DNA of 7,302 nucleotides, taken from assembly GCA_031270515.1 (NCBI GenBank), contig JAISXM010000014.1:1-7302 (forward strand), read 5' to 3'. Below the pieces are notes generated by a model, which saw nothing but the letters and a program-made list of their open reading frames with translations, had not been told where the DNA came from and ran no database searches. Shown piece by piece: positions 1 to 7,015 of the stretch. Both the position numbers and the translations under genes were made by a program. Position 1 is the stretch's first letter. Each line of letters begins with the position of its first letter. The stretch comes from Holosporales bacterium. GTDB taxonomy: Bacteria > Pseudomonadota > Alphaproteobacteria > BNTO01.

Positions 1-3000
1 GACTTGGGGCGTATTCTTTTAGGAGTGCGTCTCAGGATGTTCCACCTAATGTACTTGTCGATGGCGAAGGGGGGCGCTTGGTGTCCTCTCCAGATTCCAG
101 CGCTTACGAAGGGGGGCACTTGGTAGATTTGAGCTTTTCGGGTGACATTTCCGACTTATATAGGCTTAGGAATTCGTGCCTTGAGTACATACGCCAAAAA
201 ACATTTAAAAATAAAAATGCTCAAGTTGTTGATTTATCAAAAGCAGATCAACGTGACGTATATAGCAAGTTTGCGAGTGGTGTATTAAATGCGATGGCTG
301 ATTCATCGATAAAGGTGTTTAACGCTCATTCCTACGAGGGTGCTCTGAATGGGATGAATATATCGGAACGGGCTCTCTTTGCGTTTTTGTGCGGCACAAC
401 AGAAATGATACTATTAAAAGCGGATCCGAATTCTACTAACAATGCTAGTGCTGATCGTCCTAAGTACTTGGCAAAGACTCAGGCATCAGGTGAGAATTGG
501 ATTAAATTCATTGAGTTCTATAATAACTCAGCGGATCGACGACGCCAGTTGCGAAGTGAAGAAGTTGTTCCAGAAAACTTAAGTGACTTCATTCTCATGG
601 CACTGGAACAGGTGCTTGAAGTCGGCGACACTAGCGATAGTCTCGCGCGAGCCACGGAGTATTTGAGCAAAGCCCACAAGATAGCAACGGGACAGTCCAA
701 AACCTTAGGTGACTTAGGCACAGGGTATTGGCAAAATCGCATATTATCATTGCTAGCATTTTGTTCCGTAGGAGATGTGCAAAAACTTAGTTATGACGAA
801 TCGCGTTCTTTTCCTGCGTATAAAGTGCACGATTGGTGGCCTGGATTTACAAAGAGCAACCGTTGCGTAACTTTATGTCGCAACCAAGAGTTTGCGTGTT
901 GGATGACGCTACTTGGGGATCTATCAGGAACGAAATGCGAGGTGCCAGAGAATCAAAAAAAAGCCTTCGATATCCCAGATCTGCGATACAGTTTCCGTAC
1001 AAGACTAGAGGACGCGAGCAGGCAAGGAGACTTCCAGTTGGTTCAGAAATGTGTGGATTTAGGACTGCACTCAGATTCGCGTGATTTGGTTTCAGCCTGT
1101 GTAAACGTGTCAACACAAGCGGCGAATATTATGACCGCATGTCAAGAGTTCGCGATTAAACCCGCCAATGATCCCCCTTCGGATCACAATGGTCCTTCTG
1201 CTACTGATGTCGAGCGTAATAAGATCTGCAACGGCATACGTCAAATGCGTGTTCCTGCGTGGCCTGTATCAATGGATTTCCAGCGTATAATAACGGATCG
1301 CGACCTTCAGATGTTTATGAATCAAAAAGTCGCTTCTGAACGTGAGAAAACGTACCCAGCAGCAGGACGTGGTTTGAGGAATATGATTGCCGTAATTGAT
1401 ATGTGTTTGACGCATCAAATCGACGGCTCGCTCTTCGATGAAGATGGGCATATCGCGGGAAATGCGAACGCCGTAAGTTTCGTTGTAACGTATGTTAACG
1501 AGGACGATAAAGATGCTGGTCGTTTGCCAGATGAAAAAAAGGCAGCTGAGGCAGCGAAAAAAGTTGATGACGCTGCGAATTATTTGCAGCGCCTAGATCA
1601 AGAATTCCGCTCGTTTTTGGGAAGGCTTCTGAGGCCGACGTTAAGTTCTACAGATACAAATGCAACGAAAGACAGATTGACGCACATGAAGGCACAGCTA
1701 GAGGAATTATTGCAGGATAATTTTGAAGCAAATGTTTATTCAGAAAAGGAGTACCTTGATTGGCGAGAAAATGAGTTGTGCCTAGCATTTTGGGGCGGGC
1801 ACGTCCTTTTCGATACACGTCAAGATGCTGTTTGTGAAGAGATAACTCGCAGTTTAACAAATATAGATCATCGTTATAATTACAGCACTTGGGGAGATAC
1901 GGCTGTCCAACGATTTGAGAAACTTGCGAAATGCATAGAGGCAATTCGTGTGGCTGAGCCTTGGAAGAGATGGAGTGTGGATAATCTGCCACGCTACAGG
2001 ATGATGGTGATTGCAGCGAGAACAGCGCTACTTGAATTTTTTAGTCCTTTAGATGGACAGAAGCCGACGGAAGCAGAGCTAAGAAATATGTCTCCTATTG
2101 CGCGCAGCACACTGGCAATGTTTTATTTTTGGTACAAGGTTCAACATTACTGCTTGAGAAAATATGGAGGCGTCGCGTGTCTCTTTATTAATACATGCGA
2201 TTCGGAAAGAGGACAACATACGCAAATACAGGAAGAATTAGAGTTGAAATATAGCGTCGCCGATCGTTCTGAGTATGCCGTAGCTCTGCGAAAATGTATG
2301 AAAGGTGCGTTGCCTCATTTATTCCCGATACTTAACGGTAGTTACCGTGAGTACTTTTATTCCTGCTCAAGCTGCTTATTTTCGTCCCTCGTATATTACT
2401 GTTGGTTTTTTAATCTGCAACATTTTTACCATAACGACAAACATCAAGAGAACCCCCGTTATCACTATGAGATGAATATACCAGATGAGCGCTATGGCGA
2501 GATTAATAGACTATTCATGTCAATATTTGGCGGAATTCCTTATTCATATAACGACTCCGACGTAAAATCTACGTATTGGGAACAAGTAAACGACGGAGAC
2601 GATGCTGAAGCAGTTGTTAAATCTGTAGATTTATTTGGATGTGCAAACGTTTATGACTTCTATGACGAGTCTAAGCAGCGACATCTTCGACGTGTTATAG
2701 CGCATGGGCAGAATGGAGTGAATTCAAGTATTCCGCCTCATGTTGATGTCTTAGCCCTTACATATCCGAGGCTTTGTACTCTTGGTGATCACAATAGTTC
2801 AGTGGATGGCCTTTTGGCACGTGCAATATCGGACCCGTATTATAGAGAGTTCGTGGCAAGAAGAATTCAACGCATATCATACGATGATGATAGCTTATTT
2901 ACTAAAAAAACAGATTTTGATAGTAGGAAATTTGGAGTCGAGCCCAATATGTATTATTCCATGATGCTAGATCGGTGCGAGTCGTGGAAGAATAAAGAAA

Positions 3001-4028
3001 AAGAAAATAGTAGAAAGAGTGCCAGAGAGAAAAAAGATCCGAATTATTGTAGGGGAGCCGTTACTCCAATAGAATCGCTGTTTTCATTCCGAGTTATTTC
3101 GTTTTGTAAAGAGCTAAGTCAGCACATTGGAAATAAAGTATTTTGTCGTAAGTCAGACTGGAGTGAACGTATCAACCCAAAGTTCGTACTCCATCATCGT
3201 CTCTCCTACAAACATGCTGAATTAGAGGGCCCAGGTTCAGATGGGACCGACGTCAGCAACCGTCCATTTTTCTTGTTTTGTCAACAAGATTATTGGGTGT
3301 CTGATGACGGCCGGCTGTCTGTTGTCCCGACTTTTGTTGAAAAGGAAGCGTTGGATTATAGCGCCCCCTTGAGATTTGACAATAATTTCGTTTGTGTTGA
3401 CGACAAGCCACTTTGGGACACTGCACTTACGTTGGCTCGGCTGTATTATGCCAAGATAGGTAAAGATAAAGTTCCTGATATTAGGCCCTTTATTGAATCA
3501 TGTGGAATCTCGGTGAATAAGATCCCACGTGGATCATCTGATAAAGATAACGGAGCACATGGATTTGCGAAACAAATATATAAGAGCCAATTCGTTCAAG
3601 ATCTGTATGCCGATGTGATTCGTTTGGCCAATGCATACTTTAAGATGTGTAAATACGCGGCCGAAGGCGACTTTAATGAATCAAATTTCCCGGGATTGAG
3701 TTCAGACGACGTAGTCATCTTGAAGAGCGCAATTGATGATTATGATGCGTCTGATGGGGATGATGAGCTAACGTCGTATTTTGATACATCTGAATACGAT
3801 TGCTGCACGTCATTGCCATACATTCCGAAAGTATATGAATGTGCATTTAAGCAAGTCATGCAGCACATGAAGACGGCACATGTGTGGCGGGAAAACAGGT
3901 GTGTCCTCGAAGCTCTAGAGGCACTCGCTTTTTATGAATTGGGCACATCTTTTTTCGAAGCAAGCTTTTCTTGTGTGGAATGCAAAAAGAATGGAGTTTA
4001 CATAGACCTAGACAAGCTGTTGGCTTAG
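1..4028 (+). CDS. Very large cysteine-rich protein of unknown function, 5' end outside the window
   Basis: The frame that ends with TAG at 4026-4028 is open back to position 3, so the gene probably starts upstream. The first possible internal starts (TTG 78, GTG 81) have no convincing ribosome binding site. From 78 the product is 1316 residues, and I recognise no domain, signal peptide or clear membrane segment. Numbering from 78, visible features are a Lys/Ala/Glu-rich, probably helical stretch near residues 485-518, an aromatic- and Cys-rich patch near 755-800, a basic stretch near 972-992 and an acidic Asp/Tyr stretch near 1218-1245. I count 38 cysteines (about 2.9 %), which is high for a bacterial cytosolic protein, but they form no obvious zinc-finger array. 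At the left edge a 42-bp direct repeat encodes two EGG(R/H)LV motifs 14 residues apart. The gene converges on trxB. It could be a host-directed effector or a lineage-specific structural protein, but nothing seen here decides this. The long intact frame makes it a secure real gene. Confidence 0.85.
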   Translation, partial: LGAYSFRSASQDVPPNVLVDGEGGRLVSSPDSSAYEGGHLVDLSFSGDISDLYRLRNSCLEYIRQKTFKNKNAQVVDLSKADQRDVYSKFASGVLNAMADSSIKVFNAHSYEGALNGMNISERALFAFLCGTTEMILLKADPNSTNNASADRPKYLAKTQASGENWIKFIEFYNNSADRRRQLRSEEVVPENLSDFILMALEQVLEVGDTSDSLARATEYLSKAHKIATGQSKTLGDLGTGYWQNRILSLLAFCSVGDVQKLSYDESRSFPAYKVHDWWPGFTKSNRCVTLCRNQEFACWMTLLGDLSGTKCEVPENQKKAFDIPDLRYSFRTRLEDASRQGDFQLVQKCVDLGLHSDSRDLVSACVNVSTQAANIMTACQEFAIKPANDPPSDHNGPSATDVERNKICNGIRQMRVPAWPVSMDFQRIITDRDLQMFMNQKVASEREKTYPAAGRGLRNMIAVIDMCLTHQIDGSLFDEDGHIAGNANAVSFVVTYVNEDDKDAGRLPDEKKAAEAAKKVDDAANYLQRLDQEFRSFLGRLLRPTLSSTDTNATKDRLTHMKAQLEELLQDNFEANVYSEKEYLDWRENELCLAFWGGHVLFDTRQDAVCEEITRSLTNIDHRYNYSTWGDTAVQRFEKLAKCIEAIRVAEPWKRWSVDNLPRYRMMVIAARTALLEFFSPLDGQKPTEAELRNMSPIARSTLAMFYFWYKVQHYCLRKYGGVACLFINTCDSERGQHTQIQEELELKYSVADRSEYAVALRKCMKGALPHLFPILNGSYREYFYSCSSCLFSSLVYYCWFFNLQHFYHNDKHQENPRYHYEMNIPDERYGEINRLFMSIFGGIPYSYNDSDVKSTYWEQVNDGDDAEAVVKSVDLFGCANVYDFYDESKQRHLRRVIAHGQNGVNSSIPPHVDVLALTYPRLCTLGDHNSSVDGLLARAISDPYYREFVARRIQRISYDDDSLFTKKTDFDSRKFGVEPNMYYSMMLDRCESWKNKEKENSRKSAREKKDPNYCRGAVTPIESLFSFRVISFCKELSQHIGNKVFCRKSDWSERINPKFVLHHRLSYKHAELEGPGSDGTDVSNRPFFLFCQQDYWVSDDGRLSVVPTFVEKEALDYSAPLRFDNNFVCVDDKPLWDTALTLARLYYAKIGKDKVPDIRPFIESCGISVNKIPRGSSDKDNGAHGFAKQIYKSQFVQDLYADVIRLANAYFKMCKYAAEGDFNESNFPGLSSDDVVILKSAIDDYDASDGDDELTSYFDTSEYDCCTSLPYIPKVYECAFKQVMQHMKTAHVWRENRCVLEALEALAFYELGTSFFEASFSCVECKKNGVYIDLDKLLA
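65..126 (+). repeat. In-frame 42-bp direct repeat with two G6 runs
   Basis: The string CGAAGGGGGG followed by CGCTTGGT (65-82) recurs 42 bp later (107-124) with one difference (CACTTGGT). The 42-bp period equals 14 codons, so the frame is kept and EGGRLV is followed by EGGHLV. Only the start of the second unit is conserved, so this may be the right edge of a longer repeat tract lying outside the window. Each unit carries a run of six Gs. Confidence 0.6.
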
Positions 4029-4063
4029 AGGGGAGGAGGTACCCTGAGAAAGGGATGCAAACT

Positions 4064-4090
4064 CGGGGCCTAATCTGTGGTTAGGTCCCG
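4064..4090. terminator. Hairpin between convergent genes, candidate bidirectional terminator
   Basis: CGGGGCCTAA (4064-4073) can pair with TTAGGTCCCG (4081-4090) around a 7-nt loop. The stem has 10 pairs, one of them G-U when read on the + strand. It lies between the stop of the large + strand gene (4028) and the stop of trxB on the - strand (4100), where a shared terminator is expected. No T-run follows on either strand, so it is not a textbook intrinsic terminator. Confidence 0.5.
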
Positions 4091-4099
4091 CCGTTAACC

Positions 4100-5017
4100 C
4101 TAGCGTTTCTGTAAAAAAGCAACCGCATCCTGCGCTGCCATGCATCCCCTGCTTGCTGCGACGACGGCTTGCCGATAATGCTGATCCATAACATCCCCTG
4201 CTGCAAAGATTCCTGGGACAGACGTCCTGGTCCTTCCATCAAACGTTTGAATGTACCCCCATTGGTCCACTTCAACCGTATCCTGGAACGCCTGCGACTG
4301 GGGTTCGTGCCCCACCGCGACAAACAATCCGTCAACATCTAATTTATGTGACTCCCCGCTTTCGACATTTTCGACATTAACGTGCGTCAACTTTTTGTCG
4401 ACTCCGCAAATCTCCGTCACCACAGAATTCCACAATATACGCACCTTCGGATCATTACACAACTTGTCTTGTTGGATCTGTTCCGCTCTCAAAAAATTCT
4501 TCCTGTGTATTAGCGTCACCGAATCCGCATGCCTAGCCAAGAACAGCGCATCCGACACCGCCGTGTTGCCGCCACCAACGACAGCGACGCGTTTGCCTCG
4601 ATAGAAAAATCCGTCGCAAGTCGCACACGCGGACACACCGTTCCCCCGAAACTCGTTTTCGCCCTTCACGTTGAGCCACTTGGCGACCGCCCCTGTTGCG
4701 AGGATCACGGCATCCGCCTCGACCTGCGTTTTTTCCCCACAGCAAAGGAATGGGGAGGCTCCTCTAATGTGCCGCACGGACTCCATGACAATGCGGCAAC
4801 CGAAGCGCGCGGCTTGTTGTCGCATGTGCTCCATCAGTTCCACACCCGAGATTGCAGAAGAAAAGCCCGGATAATTTTCCACTTCGGCGGCTTGCGTGAG
4901 CTGCCCTCCGATGTGCGCACCGGTGAATAGCACCGGAGCGTAGCCCGCCCGCCCCGCATAAATGGCGGCCGTGTAGCCAGCGGGCCCGGAGCCGATGATT
5001 ACGATGTTAGCGTGCAC
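4100..5017 (-). CDS. trxB: Thioredoxin reductase (NADPH)
   Basis: TrxB is a cytosolic FAD enzyme that passes electrons from NADPH to thioredoxin and so supports ribonucleotide reductase and disulfide reduction. The 305-residue length is normal for the low-molecular-weight bacterial type. Visible motifs, in order: FAD-binding GSGPAG at 9-14; GGQL at 37-40 and ENYPGF at 47-52; the redox-active pair C131-A-T-C134 followed by Asp; NADPH-binding GGGNTA at 148-153; HRKNFLRA at 171-178, matching the HRRxxxRA signature for the NADPH 2'-phosphate; and the second FAD motif FAAGD at 271-275. The start is GTG at 5017, supported by a Shine-Dalgarno sequence (GAGGAA, 5021-5026 on the complement) three bases upstream. 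It lies 164 bp downstream of the TPR gene on the same strand, across a repeat array, and converges on the large orphan gene. All key residues are present and nothing suggests loss of function. The family assignment is secure. Confidence 0.97.
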   Translation of the reverse strand: MHANIVIIGSGPAGYTAAIYAGRAGYAPVLFTGAHIGGQLTQAAEVENYPGFSSAISGVELMEHMRQQAARFGCRIVMESVRHIRGASPFLCCGEKTQVEADAVILATGAVAKWLNVKGENEFRGNGVSACATCDGFFYRGKRVAVVGGGNTAVSDALFLARHADSVTLIHRKNFLRAEQIQQDKLCNDPKVRILWNSVVTEICGVDKKLTHVNVENVESGESHKLDVDGLFVAVGHEPQSQAFQDTVEVDQWGYIQTFDGRTRTSVPGIFAAGDVMDQHYRQAVVAASRGCMAAQDAVAFLQKR

Positions 5018-5020
5018 GGT

Positions 5021-5026
5021 TTCCTC
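5021..5026 (-). promoter_or_regulatory. Ribosome binding site fixing the GTG start of trxB
   Basis: On the - strand GAGGAA precedes the GTG at 5017 by three bases. It supports this start codon, and the predicted N-terminus (MHANIVIIGSGPAG) puts the FAD motif at the usual distance from the start. Confidence 0.7.
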
Positions 5027-5036
5027 AATTTGTTAG

Positions 5037-5223
5037 GGGGCTGGAGCATTCAGACGCACCTTGGTTTGTTAAAAGTCTGGAACATACTCAAAAGCACATT
5101 GGTTGGTTAAAAGTCTGGAGCATATTCAGACGCGTCTTGGTTGGTAAAAGTCTGGAGCATATTCAAAAGCGCATTGGTTGGTTAAGAGTTTGGAGCATAT
5201 TCAAAAGCGCCTTGATCGGAAAC
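5037..5223 (-). repeat. 37-38-bp tandem repeats copying the 3' end of the TPR gene beyond its stop codon
   Basis: Five units follow one another: 5037-5074, 5075-5112, 5113-5149 (37 bp, one base shorter), 5150-5187 and 5188-5223. On the + strand each contains a form of TGGAGCATATTC followed by TTGGTTGGTTAAA. The rightmost unit is the true 3' end of the TPR gene (codons for QGAFEYAPNS), and the stop at 5182-5184 falls in the next unit. Read on the - strand in local frames, the downstream units give NQCAFEYAPDF, NQDASEYAPDF and NQCAFEYVPDF, the last two followed by TAA; the unit nearest trxB is more decayed. The units therefore look like copies of the gene's last 12 codons plus stop. They fill most of the 164-bp gap before trxB. 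Confidence 0.85.
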
Positions 5224-6690
5224 GTCATCCGGGGCGGTCACTTCTCCAAATGCAGCATTGCTCGCCTGATCATCAGCTTCGACTACGTTGTTTGCGTTAC
5301 TATTAACTTCATCAAACGCGTCGGCTTGACCATTGGCTTCAAACTCACTTACTTGCCCATTTGCTTCAAAAGCACCTGCATCAGTAGCCTCAAACGCATT
5401 TACTTGCTCCTTTGCCTCAAAAGCACCTGCATCAGTAGCCTCAAACGCACCTGCATCAGTAGCCTCAAACGCACCTGCATCAGCCTCAATAGCTCCTGTT
5501 CCATTTGCTTCAAACGCACCTGCGTTGAGACTAACCTCATCAACAGCACCTGTTTGACCATTGGGCTCAACTGCACCTGCATCAGGCACCTCGCTATCAC
5601 CATCAGCGTCAACAGAGTTTGCTGCTCCATCCGCAGAGGTTGCTGCCCCATCCGCAGAACTAGCGGACTCATCAACAGTGCTCCCTGTCCCATCATCGCC
5701 GCTCGCTACCTCATCAACAGAGCTCCCACCAGCTGCAACAGCCCCCTTTGGAGCATCGCCCTCCGTCCCTTTGTCTTGGATTGCTTGGATCATAATGCTT
5801 ATGCGAGATTGCATCCCAGCCGGAGTATCCTCGTTCTTGCTGATTTCGTCAAAAGCCTGCCTAGCCGTCACAAAATCCCCCAACTTGAACGCAACGACCC
5901 CCTCAAGCTCTTTGCTCAACAAAGCAAACCCGTTATCCGAACAACGATATTTGCGCAACAAAGTAAGCAACTCCCGCCCTTGAGCTTCGTCAATGTCCGC
6001 GGTCTGCTGCAATTTCGCGTTAACGAACAACACAGACACCAGCTCCTTCATGTACGCAGGAATGGACTGCTCCAACACCGACAAATAAATGCCCTGAATT
6101 TCTTCCGCATTCTTCGCAAAATCCGCAGCCATCAGCGTCGCCGCATGCGACAACTTGGCCAGCGCTTTGTACGCGCCCCGATACGTAGAGCCAATGTGCA
6201 CCAACAACCCAACGGCGTCCTCGGTCTTCCCTTGCTCGATCAGCTGCTGAGCGTTGACAAAGCTCGCGGCAACTTCCTCGCGCCGCTCATTGTCGTATTT
6301 CTGCCAGAACGCAAACATCACCGTTCCGCCCACCACAAGCGTCATCCCAGCGGAAATAAGCTTGCCGTACTTTTTCCACAGCTGCTGGTAGTGCTCCATC
6401 TTCATGTCGTTTTCGACGTCGTTTAAAAATTCGTCGAAAACCTTATCTTGACAACTGCAGGACGCTCCACTTCCAGACGCAGGCTTTAACCCGCAAGCTC
6501 CGCCCTTTGCGCAACCATCGGATTTGCCATCGCTGAGCCCACCCTTTGGGTTGTCCTTTTTGCTAAACTTAGAGCTGTTTTTTTTGATAACCTTGCTCTC
6601 GTTATTTTTGCTCTCGTTATTTTCGGAGCCGCCATTGGGACCGTCCCCCGAGTTGCCCCCAGATGTGCCTTTTGAACGTTTGTCTTTCAT
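5182..6690 (-). CDS. YfgM-like membrane-anchored TPR protein (TPR_21 type) with an acidic repeat tail
   Basis: E. coli YfgM is an inner-membrane TPR protein that accompanies PpiD at the SecYEG translocon; a similar role is inferred here. Numbered from the ATG at 6690 (502 residues), residues 1-83 are a Gly/Ser/Asn/Lys-rich tail with cysteines at 60, 66, 78 and 80. Residues 84-111 (FDEFLNDVENDM, then QQLWKKYGKLI) match the conserved juxtamembrane segment of the rickettsial DUF2659/YfgM family. One membrane helix spans about 112-129, and a helical TPR-like domain spans about 130-305. Residues 309-502 are a low-complexity acidic tail with two Lys and no Arg, including a GAFEA array at about 389-460. 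The tail should face the periplasm. A TTG at 6699 would add three residues; I prefer the ATG, though neither start has a clear Shine-Dalgarno sequence. Both tails are unusual for the family. Family placement is fairly sure; function is inferred. Confidence 0.88.
   Translation of the reverse strand: MKDKRSKGTSGGNSGDGPNGGSENNESKNNESKVIKKNSSKFSKKDNPKGGLSDGKSDGCAKGGACGLKPASGSGASCSCQDKVFDEFLNDVENDMKMEHYQQLWKKYGKLISAGMTLVVGGTVMFAFWQKYDNERREEVAASFVNAQQLIEQGKTEDAVGLLVHIGSTYRGAYKALAKLSHAATLMAADFAKNAEEIQGIYLSVLEQSIPAYMKELVSVLFVNAKLQQTADIDEAQGRELLTLLRKYRCSDNGFALLSKELEGVVAFKLGDFVTARQAFDEISKNEDTPAGMQSRISIMIQAIQDKGTEGDAPKGAVAAGGSSVDEVASGDDGTGSTVDESASSADGAATSADGAANSVDADGDSEVPDAGAVEPNGQTGAVDEVSLNAGAFEANGTGAIEADAGAFEATDAGAFEATDAGAFEAKEQVNAFEATDAGAFEANGQVSEFEANGQADAFDEVNSNANNVVEADDQASNAAFGEVTAPDDVSDQGAFEYAPNS
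5318..5536 (-). repeat. Tandem coding repeats (GAFEATDA, 24 bp) in the C-terminal tail of the TPR protein
   Basis: On the + strand the 24-bp unit GCCTCAAACGCACCTGCATC followed by AGTA occurs nearly perfectly at 5414-5437 and 5438-5461, again without its last three bases at 5462-5482, and in variant form from 5363. On the coding strand this reads as repeats of DAGAFEAT. Looser GAFEA, EFEA and AFDE versions extend across the whole interval. The near-identity of neighbouring units, including third codon positions, points to recent duplication. An upstream stretch with SADGAA-type repeats (about 5600-5680) is a second, more diverged array. Confidence 0.85.
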
Positions 6691-6719
6691 GTTATGCAAA
6701 TAAAGCGAACCACTGTCTC

Positions 6720-6748
6720 AGTCTAATAAATAAAGAGCGTTTGCGCAA
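6720..6748 (-). promoter_or_regulatory. Possible promoter of the TPR gene
   Basis: On the - strand TTGCGC (6748-6743) and TAGACT (6725-6720) are 17 bp apart and would give a leader of about 20 bases before the ATG at 6690. The match to the sigma70 consensus is weak (3/6 and 4/6). Position and spacing are the main support. Confidence 0.3.
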
Positions 6749-6866
6749 CACTATGAGTCGCGAAAATCAGGGAGTCCTCACGAAAAATTTTTAATAAGAA
6801 CTCTTTGTTTCTGGTCCTTTGAGAATCGTACACTTTTTAACCGTAGTAAAAAATATCCACTAAAAT

Positions 6867-6952
6867 GGGTCCCCATAACAAACAAATTGAAGTTCGTTAT
6901 CATGCAAGACCTAGATGATGAGAAAAATTCAAATTGTTTTTATGGGCAGATG
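6867..6952 (+). repeat. Palindromic 86-bp element, copy 1 (intergenic)
   Basis: This copy matches 7212-7297 without gaps at 75 of 86 positions. It is itself an imperfect inverted repeat: the arm starting CCCATAACAAACAAATTGAA (6872-6891) can pair with TTCAAATTGTTTTTATGGG (6928-6946), with one A-A mismatch and a bulge. The loop region holds CATGCAAGACCT. The element is short, dispersed and palindromic and encodes no transposase, as expected of a MITE-like or Rickettsia-palindromic-element-like repeat. Its class cannot be settled from two copies. Confidence 0.8.
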
Positions 6953-6967
6953 TTTTTATGGGCAGAT
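6936..6967 (+). repeat. Perfect 16-bp tandem duplication at the right end of copy 1
   Basis: GTTTTTATGGGCAGAT occurs at 6936-6951 and again, identical and adjacent, at 6952-6967. It duplicates the right arm end of the 86-bp element. Copy 2 does not show the duplication, so it arose in or next to copy 1. Confidence 0.9.
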
Positions 6968-6968
6968 A

Positions 6969-6997
6969 TTGTGTACAATTAATAGAGGTAGTATAAT
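6969..6997 (+). promoter_or_regulatory. Sigma70-type promoter of the Rpn-like gene
   Basis: TTGTGT (6969-6974) and a perfect TATAAT (6992-6997) are separated by 17 bp. Transcription would start near 7004, giving a leader of about a dozen bases before the ATG at 7016, with GGGA at 7006-7009 as the only Shine-Dalgarno-like sequence. The -35 box begins two bases after the end of the tandem duplication, so the repeat element forms the region immediately upstream. Confidence 0.6.
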
Positions 6998-7015
6998 AGC
7001 ATTTTGGGATGTGCG

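Noticed and set aside
37..126. A 29-codon ORF starting at an ATG with AGGAG upstream
   Set aside because: It overlaps the long open frame of the large gene, and its apparent Shine-Dalgarno sequence is too far from the ATG; probably chance.
4251..4930. Two + strand open frames over trxB (4251-4604 and 4529-4930)
   Set aside because: They are antisense to a fully conserved trxB and have no recognisable product.
1..5017. A functional link between the cysteine-rich giant protein and thioredoxin reductase
   Set aside because: The genes converge rather than share an operon, and trxB is a housekeeping gene; adjacency alone is no evidence.
5037..5223. Regularly spaced repeats suggesting a CRISPR array
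   Set aside because: The 37-38-bp units are adjacent with no unique spacers, they vary among themselves and they match the 3' end of the neighbouring gene.
5137..6426. A 429-codon open frame on the + strand with repeated STCISSLKR-like residues
   Set aside because: It lies antisense to the YfgM-like gene; its repeats are the reverse reading of the GAFEA array, and the - strand product has a clear family match.
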